In this document: one piece after another, positions 32,985 to 41,593 of the stretch | Position numbering within the stretch: the first letter of the stretch is position 1 | Layout: each line of letters begins with the position of its first letter | DNA from: an uncultured Lachnospiraceae bacterium | GTDB lineage: Bacteria; Bacillota; Clostridia; Lachnospirales; Lachnospiraceae | Reading direction: 5' to 3' | NCBI GenBank assembly: GCA_910577955.1 | Contig: CAJTNC010000006.1 | Coordinates: 1 to 64,000 of the forward strand | Length of the DNA stretch: 64,000 nt | Notes under the pieces: generated by a model | Told to the model about the DNA's origin: nothing | Database searches by the model: none | Seen by the model: the letters and a program-made list of their open reading frames with translations, nothing else | Program-made: the position numbers and the translations under genes

Positions 32985-33566
32985 TCATACCAATTTCTGC
33001 AAATTCCGCAGCACAAATTCCATTATTTTTCCCAGAAAAAGACATGCTGCCACGGTTCCGACTCCGATGGAGCCCTTCATCAACGCCCCGAAGATGATCA
33101 GACAGGCATCCGTGCACAATCGCACAACGGCATAAGATTTTCTGAAAAGCTGCATAAAACCGTAAATAAAGCAATCGTAAGCCGTTTTACCGCAGCCTGC
33201 ATGTATGCTGAATGCGATGCCGGATGCCATCAGGATCAGTCCTGCAATAAACAGTACCGCCGGATGCAGCAGCCCTGAAATGTCCGGAACCACGCTTATT
33301 CCCAAGGAACAAATCCACGGACTGATCAAAGTCATAACCGTAATGTCCTTCCTGTTTGTCCCAAAGGATACCGCTATAAAGAACACACAGGTAAGTATAT
33401 TCGCACCGCTGAAGGAAATATGGAAGGTTCTGGCCATACCGGTCTGGAATATCCCCAGAGGATCCATCCCCAGACCGGCCAGATTGCACAGCTGCATACC
33501 AAAACCCATCACTGCCGTACCGACAGAAAAAATCAGCCGCTTTTTAATTTTCTTTGCCATTTTCAT
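32985..33566 (-). CDS. YczE/YitT-like membrane protein
   Basis: A 193-residue protein with five hydrophobic helices (GTAVMGFGMQLCNLAGLGMDPLG, ISFSGANILTCVFFIAVSFGT, GLILMASGIAFSIHAG). The pattern GLGMDPLGIF-G near the N-terminus and GKTAYDCF later are seen in YczE-type small membrane proteins. It lies 14 bases after the PTS IIC gene and is the last gene of that operon, which suggests a link to sugar uptake, but no function is known. Confidence 0.75.
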   Translation of the reverse strand: MKMAKKIKKRLIFSVGTAVMGFGMQLCNLAGLGMDPLGIFQTGMARTFHISFSGANILTCVFFIAVSFGTNRKDITVMTLISPWICSLGISVVPDISGLLHPAVLFIAGLILMASGIAFSIHAGCGKTAYDCFIYGFMQLFRKSYAVVRLCTDACLIIFGALMKGSIGVGTVAACLFLGKIMEFVLRNLQKLV

Positions 33567-33580
33567 ATGAATCGTTTTCT

Positions 33581-34873
33581 TTATTTCTCTTCTTCCGCCT
33601 TCTCTCCCTTCATAATGGAGCGCTCATAAGCCTTGAAGAACGGATAGTAGATCGCCATATCCACCAAAATCAGCACTACGATCAAAACTGCCGCCTTGAA
33701 ATCTCCGGTCGATAAGAAGGAACCGAATATGGAGGGCATATTGTATGACAGCATGGCATATGTTCTTCCGATCACGCCGCCTGACATCAACAGGAATGCC
33801 ACCGCACAGTTCACCATACTGGTCACGACGGAGGGAATAAACAGGATCGGGTTGAGCATGATCGGCAGTCCGAACGTGATCGGCTCCGAAATGCCGAAGA
33901 ATGCCGGCGCGATGCCCAAACGTCCCACTGTCTTAAACTCTTTCGATTTGGAGAGCAGACACAAAATACCGAGCGCCAGACAGTTGCCCAGACCGCCGAT
34001 AATTCCGAAATATGCCCAGAAGGATACGGTAAATACATTGGGCAGTGCCGTTCCCGCCGCAAACGCCGTGGCATTATTTGCCAGATTCCCGTACTCAATA
34101 GGGCTTAAGAAACCCGAAAATACCGTGTCATGTACGCCGAAGAACCACCCGAAGTTGAGCAGGAATCCTACCAGAACCGCAAACCAGAGATTATCTGTGG
34201 CTTCCAGTGCCGGCGATAAGATCGCCAGAATCCACTTGGCCATCGTCGTTCCAAATGCATTAAAGATAAAGAACAGCACCGTGTCCGCCAACAGGACGAT
34301 CAACACCGGCACAAGCGACGCAAAGGATTCCGTCAGGGCGCCCGGTACGCTGTCCGGCAGCTTGATCCGCCCCACATTTTTGTTCCGCAGAAAACGATAC
34401 AGCTCCACGGTAAGAACAGCAACGATGATTGCAACTAATATTCCTTTTCCGTCAAAATATGTCACCTGCACCTGCGCATCCCCATAGCCTAGTGAGATCG
34501 CGTCTCCCGCCAGCATCATAAATCCGGCGATCGATGTCAGGATCGGCGCAAACACGTTCATCTTATAGCCCACACACAGGTAATATGTAATACCGATGCA
34601 GACATATAATGCCAGAAAGCCCATCGTCACAAGATTCAGCCAGCTCAGCTGAACCGCAAATTTGGCGTCGAAGGCTGACCATGCCAAAAGGAAACCGTTT
34701 GTTGTCTCCTCCGTCGCCGGATTGGCATTTAACACCGCGATCATACCCCCGAAAAATAGTACCGGCAAAATCGTCATAAAGGTATCACGGATCGCCTTGA
34801 TATGGCGCTGTGTCGAAATCTTATTTGCTACAGGCATCAATTTTGCTTCCAAAAGATCTATAAACTTCTGCAT
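33581..34873 (-). CDS. celB: PTS EIIC, lactose/cellobiose family
   Basis: A 430-residue membrane permease of the Lac family (KLMPVANKISTQRHIKAIRDTFMTILPVLFFGGM; GTALPNVFTVSFWAYFGIIGG; FGISEPITFGLPIMLNPILFIP). It translocates and, with IIA and IIB, phosphorylates a beta-glucoside or cellobiose-like sugar. AAGGAGG precedes the start. It follows the IIB gene by 85 bases. Confidence 0.93.
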   Translation of the reverse strand: MQKFIDLLEAKLMPVANKISTQRHIKAIRDTFMTILPVLFFGGMIAVLNANPATEETTNGFLLAWSAFDAKFAVQLSWLNLVTMGFLALYVCIGITYYLCVGYKMNVFAPILTSIAGFMMLAGDAISLGYGDAQVQVTYFDGKGILVAIIVAVLTVELYRFLRNKNVGRIKLPDSVPGALTESFASLVPVLIVLLADTVLFFIFNAFGTTMAKWILAILSPALEATDNLWFAVLVGFLLNFGWFFGVHDTVFSGFLSPIEYGNLANNATAFAAGTALPNVFTVSFWAYFGIIGGLGNCLALGILCLLSKSKEFKTVGRLGIAPAFFGISEPITFGLPIMLNPILFIPSVVTSMVNCAVAFLLMSGGVIGRTYAMLSYNMPSIFGSFLSTGDFKAAVLIVVLILVDMAIYYPFFKAYERSIMKGEKAEEEK

Positions 34874-34958
34874 ACTGCTTCCCTCCTTGTAAATTTATTT
34901 CATTTTATCGTTTTTATGGTATCCTATTATATAATTATGGCCGCTCCCGATGCGACTG

Positions 34959-35249
34959 CTATTCCCCTATGAGTTTTTCCACCACCTCGAGTACCGCCTT
35001 CGCATCCATTCTGCCGTAGATCTGGGGTTTGATGCTTTCCACAGGCACATCCACATTCTGTTTTATCTGCGGAAGCAGGTAACGGATCTGAGGACCCACG
35101 AGAATACAGACCGCACCGTCAAGATGCTCTGTATATTCCTGCTCTCCATAGGCAAAAACCTCATATTTCCCGCCGCTCTCATCGTTCATCCTCTTTGCCA
35201 GCATAGAAGTGGACATTCCGCCGTTGCATACGAGTACAATTTTTTTCAT
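34959..35249 (-). CDS. celA: PTS EIIB, lactose/cellobiose family
   Basis: A 96-residue IIB with the phospho-cysteine loop LVCNGGMSTSML at the N-terminus (about Cys8). The start ATG 35249 follows AAGGAG and lies one base after the GH1 stop; the frame open to 35327 is inside that gene. It passes phosphate from IIA to the sugar at IIC. Confidence 0.95.
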   Translation of the reverse strand: MKKIVLVCNGGMSTSMLAKRMNDESGGKYEVFAYGEQEYTEHLDGAVCILVGPQIRYLLPQIKQNVDVPVESIKPQIYGRMDAKAVLEVVEKLIGE

Positions 35250-35250
35250 C

Positions 35251-36645
35251 TTATTTAAACTCCTTTTTAATCGCTTCTTTATACCAGTAATAAGATTTCT
35301 TAGGTTTCCTTTCACAGCCGTTCTCAAAGTCGATCCCTACTAAACCGTAACGCTTTTCACAGCCGTTCTTCCAGGAGTACAGATCGAAGGGTGCCCAGGT
35401 AAAATACCCTCTGACATCTACTCCTTCATTTTTCGCATGGATGATCTCCTTCACATGGGAATCAATATATTCGATCCTCTGGTCATCCTCGACCTGATCC
35501 GGCGTGATGTCCTCATACAGCCCGATTCCGTTCTCCGTGATATATAACGGTGTCTGATATCTCTCCCAGTAGTTTTTCAACAGTTCGTAGATCCCTTTCG
35601 GATAAGTCTGGGTTCCCCATGCGGTCGTCGGCAGATTTGTGTTTTTCGTATACTCATACCAGTCTTTTACACGATTTATCACTTTTCCCTTAAACCTTGC
35701 CCCGGAATTATTCGTCACAAAGCAGGTGTCTCCTTCCGCATTTACCTTTACAAACACAGGACCGTAATAGTTGCATCCCAGAAAATCTACACGATTTTTC
35801 GCGATCACATCCAGATCCTCTTTCTTTACAAAGGACAAATCAAAACCCTGAGATTTTATCTTTTCCACCATATCTTTCGGAAATTCCCCTTTGCAGGCCG
35901 GATCGCATACCCAGTTATTGGCATAATTATCCGCATTCCTCACCGCCTGCAGCGTCTCCGGCCTGTCGTCGATCGGATACATCGGTTCAGTCGACATGAC
36001 GATACCTATCTTACCCTTTATGTTTTCCCTGCGGAACAGATCCACCGCCTTTGCGTGAGCAACCATAACATTGTAGCAGCACTGAATATACTCCTGAGGG
36101 TTATGATGCTCCGGCGGGTAATTCCCTGCCATGTATCCGCAGTGGGTAAACCACTTAGGTTCATTGAAAGTCGTCCACAAATCGATCTTTCCGTCGAAAG
36201 CTTTGTAACAGACTCCCGCATAATGTACAAAAGCATCCGCCGTCTTCGGATTGATCCACCCGCCTATATCCTCCAGATACTGCGGCAGATCCCAGTGGTA
36301 AAGAGTCACCATAGGCTCTATCCCCTGCTTATGGCACTCATCCAGTACATCCCTGTAATGGCTGATTCCGGCCTCGTTGACATCGCCCTGCAGATTTTTG
36401 ATGATCCTCGGCCAGGCGATGGAAAAACGGTAGGCATTCTGCCCGCCCTCTTTCATCATACGGATATCTTCCTGATATCTGTGATAATGATCGCTTGCCA
36501 CATCTCCGTTTTCATAATTGTTTTCGTGAAGATATACATCCCACATGGACTGCACTTTGCCGTCCTCATCCCACGCCCCTTCACACTGGTAGGAAGCGGA
36601 AGCCCCGCCAAACAGAAACTCTCCCTTATTGTCAATATTTTTCAT
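35251..36645 (-). CDS. bglA: 6-phospho-beta-glucosidase (GH1)
   Basis: A 464-residue GH1 enzyme. The acid/base glutamate is in TFNEPKWF and the nucleophile in YITENGIGL; the N-terminus FLFGGASASYQCEGAWDEDGK is canonical. GH1 enzymes encoded with Lac-family PTS genes hydrolyse phosphorylated beta-glucosides such as cellobiose-6-phosphate. It lies between IIA and IIB genes in one operon. Confidence 0.93.
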   Translation of the reverse strand: MKNIDNKGEFLFGGASASYQCEGAWDEDGKVQSMWDVYLHENNYENGDVASDHYHRYQEDIRMMKEGGQNAYRFSIAWPRIIKNLQGDVNEAGISHYRDVLDECHKQGIEPMVTLYHWDLPQYLEDIGGWINPKTADAFVHYAGVCYKAFDGKIDLWTTFNEPKWFTHCGYMAGNYPPEHHNPQEYIQCCYNVMVAHAKAVDLFRRENIKGKIGIVMSTEPMYPIDDRPETLQAVRNADNYANNWVCDPACKGEFPKDMVEKIKSQGFDLSFVKKEDLDVIAKNRVDFLGCNYYGPVFVKVNAEGDTCFVTNNSGARFKGKVINRVKDWYEYTKNTNLPTTAWGTQTYPKGIYELLKNYWERYQTPLYITENGIGLYEDITPDQVEDDQRIEYIDSHVKEIIHAKNEGVDVRGYFTWAPFDLYSWKNGCEKRYGLVGIDFENGCERKPKKSYYWYKEAIKKEFK

Positions 36646-36686
36646 CCCGTTTACATTCCTTTCATTTTACTGCAATTTACAGTTTT

Positions 36687-37034
36687 CTAGTCCTCCTGCC
36701 CATTCAACCTTGAATAAAGCTCTACCATTTCTGCACTCATCTCAAGCGCTAACTCCGCACACATCAAATGCCCCATCGCATGGGATAAAAGAATGTTATT
36801 TTCCACTTTCCTCCCATCTGCGTAGCTGGATATCAGACTAAACTGTTCATTGTGCGCCGAATGGGCGGATCTTTTGCCCTCCTCTATCGCTTCCAGTGCC
36901 TGATCGATCTGATTCTTCTTTGCCAGAGAAATAGCCTGAACCGCATAGGAACGGGCATCTCCTCCGTAAGCGATAATTGACATTGCCACACTGTCAACAT
37001 CGATCACTTCTGAATTGTTTCCCTGATTTTCCAT
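36687..37034 (-). CDS. celC: PTS EIIA, lactose/cellobiose family
   Basis: A 115-residue IIA of the Lac type (VAMSIIAYGGDARSYAVQAISLAKK; the HAMGHLMCAELALEMSAEMVELY helix with the phospho-histidine region). ATG 37034 follows AAAGGAGG. First gene of the PTS operon after the regulator; its upstream region carries the operator/promoter block shared with the regulator gene. Confidence 0.92.
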   Translation of the reverse strand: MENQGNNSEVIDVDSVAMSIIAYGGDARSYAVQAISLAKKNQIDQALEAIEEGKRSAHSAHNEQFSLISSYADGRKVENNILLSHAMGHLMCAELALEMSAEMVELYSRLNGQED

Positions 37035-37060
37035 GATATACCCTCCTTTCATATTTTCAG

Positions 37061-37120
37061 TAAACCATGCCGGACAAAAACTGTAAAATCAAGTTTTACC
37101 GTTATGAAACGGTATCATCC
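37061..37120 (-). promoter_or_regulatory. LicR-type operator and promoter before the PTS operon
   Basis: Inverted repeat GTAAAATCAAGTTTTAC (37083-37099). On the minus strand TTGATT within it can serve as -35, followed by a 17-base spacer and CATGGT as a poor -10, then TTTACTGAAAAT. The same elements at the same spacing precede the regulator gene at 39021-39080. A poor -10 with a strong upstream dyad suggests activation. Confidence 0.65.
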
Positions 37121-37141
37121 ACCTGCCTTTCCGGCCGCACA

Positions 37142-39001
37142 TCACTTCATAAATTCCTCCACAAATTCATCGTAACTGTCACAGGCGCATATCCTCTTCA
37201 CCTTTTTGGCATCGTCTAACAGTTCGATGATCCTTTCAAACAGCTGCATCACATGGGTATTGTTTTCGGACAGAGAAAACAGAAAGATCAGGCTTACCTC
37301 CCTGTGTTCCCTTGACCATTCGATCGGGTGTTCCAGAATGGCGACGGCGATTCCCGACCGGCGGGCAGTCTTTTTGACCGGATGAGGAATGGCAAAATGA
37401 TTGCCGAAACAGGTGGCGGCAATCTGTTCCCGTTCCCACACCAGATCGATATAGTGCTCGTCGCAGTAGCCGTTTTCCACCAACGCATCACACAGAAGCG
37501 TTATGACTTCCGCCTTATTTTTACATTTGACATGTGTAAAAAACAGATTCCTGTCAAACTGTGAGATCGGCAGCTTGTTCTTTTTGTTGATCTCCTCCAG
37601 TTTTTCCAGCTTTTTCGCAATATGCCTGATATCCTCGTCGTTAAAGAGTGAAGAACAGCAGACAACAGGGGCGGAAAAATGCAGGTTCAGATGAACCGTG
37701 CTGATAATCAGCTGCGGATCAAATTCGCATATTCTTTCCAGATTGTACACAGAAAAAGATCTCACTGTCAGCACGTAAGCGGGCAAATTATGACTGAATC
37801 TATTTTGATAATAGCTGATATTTCGCGAACCGATGGGATCCACGACAGCAACTCTGTATCTGGGTTTTTTCATTTTTTCCACCGCGCACATCAAATGCAT
37901 CGACAAAAAACAGGTCTCATCCTCTGAAATTTCATAGGAAAATACCTCGGTAAATTTCATTGACAGAAACACGCTGATATCATAGATCATGGGAAACTGA
38001 CTCTTGATCTCCTGAATAAGAGGATTCTTCACCCCGTTTTTCGGCAGACGGTTATACAGATTCAAAAAATGAATCAGGATATTCTTTTTCAGTTCCACAT
38101 CTTCTGCGAAATCGAGACCATAAAAACTATCGATCTCCCGCAGCACTCTGTCGACAAACTCCTGCACGCGTTTCTCGTCCTGCCCCAACGTAACCGTATT
38201 ATTCCACAGCAGGGATGCCACATAGTGGTACTCCGCTTCATTCAACTGTATCTGATACCGCTTTTCCAATCTTTTGCAGAAATCGATACAGATCTCCCGC
38301 TGGTTCTCGTTCTCCTCCATCAAGACGCTGGATGTCATGGAATAACCCTTCTTTATCCTGTCAATGGTCAGTCCCAGATGCAGTACCAGAATCAGTATCT
38401 CGATATCCGAAAACTGAATTTCATAGGAAAATGCAAACTGATCGACGAACGACTTCACATCCTCCAGCTCACAAAACTCAAAATAGTTATTGTACTCCGC
38501 TATCCGGAAATTGAATCCGCCGATCTCTTCCAACAGAAGATGCGTCATGATACTCCGCTTTTTCTTTTCCCCGCACTCCAAAACCAATCTGTTGTTTACT
38601 CTCTCGATTTTCACCTGAAAAGTGCTGAGGATCCTCTCATTGATTCTGTCCACATCTCTCTTCAAGGTTGCCTCGCTGACATAGTAAGTATCACACAGAT
38701 AACCGATATCCGTATTCTCGGATACCAGTATATACTTGAGCAGCATCACCCGCCTGTTCTCTTCCCGCTTATCATTCTCGATATTTTGGTATATAAAAAC
38801 TTTATCCTCAATATAATATCCGCTCCCCTTTTTGGATTTAATTAAATTTCCATCCGCATACACTTCCCTATTGATCGCTTTTATCTCGTTATAAACCGTC
38901 TTCTCACTGAGATTTAGTTTTTTGGAAAGCTCGGAAGCAGTAAGCATATCTGCCTCTGCAATAGCTCTGACAATTTGGATTTGACGTTTTGAAAGTTCCA
39001 T
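37142..39001 (-). CDS. LicR/BglG-type PRD regulator with PTS modules
   Basis: A 619-residue multidomain regulator: N-terminal helix-turn-helix (LSKRQIQIVRAIAEADMLTASELSKKL and a second Mga-like HTH), two PRD domains (histidines in LVLHLGLTIDRI and FLSMHLMCAVEKM), a degenerate IIB-like domain that lacks the cysteine (RVAVVDPIGSRN), and a C-terminal IIA (fructose type) with its histidine in HFAIPHPVKK. Phosphorylation by the PTS sets its activity. The start ATG 39001 follows GGGGAGG; the upstream open frame to 39178 covers the promoter. It most likely activates the PTS/GH1 operon downstream and itself. Confidence 0.93.
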   Translation of the reverse strand: MELSKRQIQIVRAIAEADMLTASELSKKLNLSEKTVYNEIKAINREVYADGNLIKSKKGSGYYIEDKVFIYQNIENDKREENRRVMLLKYILVSENTDIGYLCDTYYVSEATLKRDVDRINERILSTFQVKIERVNNRLVLECGEKKKRSIMTHLLLEEIGGFNFRIAEYNNYFEFCELEDVKSFVDQFAFSYEIQFSDIEILILVLHLGLTIDRIKKGYSMTSSVLMEENENQREICIDFCKRLEKRYQIQLNEAEYHYVASLLWNNTVTLGQDEKRVQEFVDRVLREIDSFYGLDFAEDVELKKNILIHFLNLYNRLPKNGVKNPLIQEIKSQFPMIYDISVFLSMKFTEVFSYEISEDETCFLSMHLMCAVEKMKKPRYRVAVVDPIGSRNISYYQNRFSHNLPAYVLTVRSFSVYNLERICEFDPQLIISTVHLNLHFSAPVVCCSSLFNDEDIRHIAKKLEKLEEINKKNKLPISQFDRNLFFTHVKCKNKAEVITLLCDALVENGYCDEHYIDLVWEREQIAATCFGNHFAIPHPVKKTARRSGIAVAILEHPIEWSREHREVSLIFLFSLSENNTHVMQLFERIIELLDDAKKVKRICACDSYDEFVEEFMK

Positions 39002-39020
39002 GATAAACCTCCCCATTTTC

Positions 39021-39080
39021 AGTAGACCATGTTTTAATGGAGTTGTAAAATCAAGTTTTACCATTAAGAAGTGGTATATT
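39021..39080 (-). promoter_or_regulatory. LicR-type operator and promoter before the regulator gene
   Basis: Inverted repeat GTAAAATCAAGTTTTAC (39045-39061), identical to that before the PTS operon. Minus-strand TTGATT, 17-base spacer, CATGGT, then CTACTGAAAAT; the flanking TTAA-GAA-GGTAT is also partly conserved. Indicates autoregulation by the LicR-type protein. Confidence 0.65.
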
Positions 39081-39142
39081 CGCTGTACCGCAATCGAGGA
39101 GCAAATTTTTTTCTTCCGACTTGCCGCACAGTCCGTAGGCAT

Positions 39143-39174
39143 AAAAAAGCAGCCACCGGTAAACCGGTGACTGC
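39143..39174 (-). terminator. Terminator after ackA
   Basis: Minus-strand stem CAGTCACCGG-TTTA-CCGGTGGCTG followed by CTTTTTTATG, 39 bases after the ackA stop codon. Confidence 0.9.
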
Positions 39175-39213
39175 ACATTCACGATATCTTTTTTCAAGCT
39201 GTTGCCATGCCGC

Positions 39214-40410
39214 TTATTCAATTAACGCCGCCGTCTCTCTGGCGATCATTAATTCCTCATTAGTGGGAATCACCATGACCTTCACTCTGCTGTCAGGCGT
39301 AGAGATCACCACATCTTCGCCGCGCTTTGCATTCTGTGCGCCGTCGATCGCTATGCCTAAATAACCCATATATTCGCAGACTTCCGCTCTGGTCTCAGCG
39401 GAATTTTCACCGATACCCGCCGTAAAGCAGATTGCATCCACGCCGTTCATGGCCGCCGTGTAAGCGCCGATATATTTTGCCACCCGGTAGCAGTAAGTTT
39501 TCACAGTCCTGATTCCCTCGGGCTTCCCTTGATCACAGGCAGCATGCAGATCTCTGGAATCGGAAGAGAGATAACCGGACAGGCCGTACATACCGGATTT
39601 TTTATTCAGGATCGACATGATCTCGTCAATGCTCTTGTCTTCCTTGTGGGCAAGAAATTCAATAATGGCAGGATCGATGTCCCCGGATCTTGTGCCCATC
39701 ATCAATCCCTCGAGAGGCGTGAGTCCCATAGACGTATCCACGCATTTTCCGTTTTTCACCGCGGACACAGAGGCACCGTTGCCCAAATGGCAGACAATGA
39801 TTTTCGCATTTTCATAAGGTTTTCCCAACATTTCTGCCGCTCTTTTTGATACATAAGAGTGGCTTGTACCGTGAAAACCGTATCTTCTGATTCTGTATTT
39901 CTCGTAATATTCATAGGGTATGCCGTACAGATAAGCCTTCTCGGGCATGGTCTGATGGAAGGCCGTGTCAAATACTCCCGCCTGAGGCACTCCGGGCATC
40001 AGATCCTGACAGGCGCGGATGCCGATCAGATTCGCAGGGTTGTGAAGCGGCGCCAGATCGTTGCACTCTGTGATGGCTGCGATCACTTCCTCATTGATCA
40101 ACGTGGAGCCCGCAAATTTTTCTCCGCCGTGTACCAGTCTGTGACCCACCGCATCGATCTCGGAAAGACTCACAAGCACGCCGTTCTCTTTGTCTGTCAA
40201 CGCTTCGATCACAAGGGATACCGCTTTCTTGTGATCCTCCATAGGCGATTCATTCTCCTGCTTTGCACCCTTCTCCGGAATGTAGATCAGCTTACTTCCG
40301 TCCATTCCGATCCTCTCACATATCCCCTTCGCAATGACCGCTTCCGTCTCGGAATCGATCAACTGAAACTTTAAAGAAGAACTGCCGCAGTTTATCACTA
40401 AAATTTTCAT
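39214..40410 (-). CDS. ackA: Acetate kinase
   Basis: A 398-residue kinase (KILVINCGSSSLKFQLID; GVFDTAFHQTMPEKAYLYGIPYEYYEKYRIRRYGFHGTSH across the substrate loop; HLGNGASVSAVKNGKCVDTSMGLTPLEG). It makes acetate and ATP from acetyl phosphate. It follows pta by 37 bases; together they yield ATP from acetyl-CoA during fermentation. GAGG precedes the start. Confidence 0.97.
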   Translation of the reverse strand: MKILVINCGSSSLKFQLIDSETEAVIAKGICERIGMDGSKLIYIPEKGAKQENESPMEDHKKAVSLVIEALTDKENGVLVSLSEIDAVGHRLVHGGEKFAGSTLINEEVIAAITECNDLAPLHNPANLIGIRACQDLMPGVPQAGVFDTAFHQTMPEKAYLYGIPYEYYEKYRIRRYGFHGTSHSYVSKRAAEMLGKPYENAKIIVCHLGNGASVSAVKNGKCVDTSMGLTPLEGLMMGTRSGDIDPAIIEFLAHKEDKSIDEIMSILNKKSGMYGLSGYLSSDSRDLHAACDQGKPEGIRTVKTYCYRVAKYIGAYTAAMNGVDAICFTAGIGENSAETRAEVCEYMGYLGIAIDGAQNAKRGEDVVISTPDSRVKVMVIPTNEELMIARETAALIE

Positions 40411-40447
40411 TGTTTTATACCTCGATTCTTATTGATTTTATGTGAAG

Positions 40448-41449
40448 TCACATGATCTGTGCCTGCACCGCAGTCAGGGCTACAACACCCACGATATCTT
40501 CCCACGAACATCCTCTGGACAAGTCGTTGACCGGTTTCGCAATTCCCTGCAGCATGGGGCCGTAGGCCTCCGCCTTCGCCAGTCTCTGCACTAATTTGTA
40601 GCCGATATTGCCACAGTCCAGATTCGGGAAGATCAGTACGTTTGCCTTACCGGTCACATCGCTGAGTGCTCCCTTAGTCTTCGCCACTTTCGCATCCAGC
40701 GCCGCGTCCAACTGTAATTCGCCGTCCAACAGCAGATTCGGATACTCTTCATGGGCTATTCTTGTAGCCTCCACCACCTTGTCTACCAGCGCATGCTTGG
40801 CGCTGCCCTTCGTGGAATGTGACAGCATGGCAACGATAGGCTTGCTGCCTACCAGATTCTGAAAACTTCTCGCCGAAGAATCCGCAATCGCCGCAAGTTC
40901 CTCCGCCGTGGGATCCTGATTCAGACCGCAGTCCGCAAAAAGGAAGGTTCCGCCGTCGCCGTAGGTGCAGTTCGGTACATCCATAATGAAAAAACCTGAT
41001 ACCAGTTTTACTCCGGGAGCCGTCTTTAAGATCTGCAGGGACGGTCGAAGAGTGTCTGCCGTCGCATGGCAGGCCCCCGCCACCATGCCATCCGCATCGT
41101 TGGCCTTTACCATGATCACCCCGAAAGTCAGATAATCTTTTTTCAGGATCTCCGCTGCCTTCTCAAGTGTCATTCCTTTAGATTTTCTCGTCTCATAGAG
41201 CAGATTTGCGTACTCGTCAAACTTTTCACAGTTTTCGGGATTTACCACCTTAACACCGTCCAGCTCTATCTCAAGCCAGCCGGCACCATCCATAATTTTT
41301 TCTTCATCACCTACCATGATAATGTCCGCAATTCCCTCTTCAATAATATGGGATGCAGCGATCAGAGTCCTCTTGTCATTTGACTCCGGCAGAACGATCG
41401 TTTTTTTGTCTTTTCTCGCTTTTTCCTTGATGCTGTCAATGTAAGCCAT
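40448..41449 (-). CDS. pta: Phosphate acetyltransferase
   Basis: A 333-residue Pta (KTIVLPESNDKRTLIAA; MVAGACHATADTLRPSLQI; VALTAVQAQ near the end; GNIGYKLVQRLAKAEAYGPMLQG). It converts acetyl-CoA to acetyl phosphate for ackA downstream. The short form without an N-terminal regulatory domain is typical of Firmicutes. A hairpin-bearing leader and a promoter precede it. Confidence 0.96.
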   Translation of the reverse strand: MAYIDSIKEKARKDKKTIVLPESNDKRTLIAASHIIEEGIADIIMVGDEEKIMDGAGWLEIELDGVKVVNPENCEKFDEYANLLYETRKSKGMTLEKAAEILKKDYLTFGVIMVKANDADGMVAGACHATADTLRPSLQILKTAPGVKLVSGFFIMDVPNCTYGDGGTFLFADCGLNQDPTAEELAAIADSSARSFQNLVGSKPIVAMLSHSTKGSAKHALVDKVVEATRIAHEEYPNLLLDGELQLDAALDAKVAKTKGALSDVTGKANVLIFPNLDCGNIGYKLVQRLAKAEAYGPMLQGIAKPVNDLSRGCSWEDIVGVVALTAVQAQIM

Positions 41450-41491
41450 CCCCGTTTTTTACCTCCTGTTATTTTCACCTCTCAGACAACA

Positions 41492-41529
41492 TTTTACCGC
41501 ACCATGCCCTATGCTGCACTGCGGTAAAA
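41492..41529 (-). promoter_or_regulatory. Hairpin in the pta leader
   Basis: Perfect 10-bp inverted repeat TTTTACCGCA / TGCGGTAAAA with an 18-base loop in the 5' leader of pta, between the promoter and the ribosome-binding site. It may control termination or mRNA stability; it does not carry a U-run in the pta direction. Confidence 0.5.
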
Positions 41530-41548
41530 AGCTGTATTAGTTTCTTTC

Positions 41549-41577
41549 AGTATACCTTTATTTTCCATAACAGACAA
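41549..41577 (-). promoter_or_regulatory. pta-ackA promoter
   Basis: TTGTCT (41572-41577), 17-base spacer and TATACT (41549-41554) on the minus strand. Confidence 0.6.
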
Positions 41578-41593
41578 GTCAAAAACGGAAAAA

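Noticed and set aside
38069..38845. A 258-residue open frame on the + strand
   Set aside because: Antisense to the LicR-type regulator, which has full domain support.
37061..39080. The two dyads as RNA antiterminator (RAT) sites
   Set aside because: The regulator has DNA-binding helix-turn-helix domains rather than an RNA-binding CAT domain, and no terminator overlaps the dyads.
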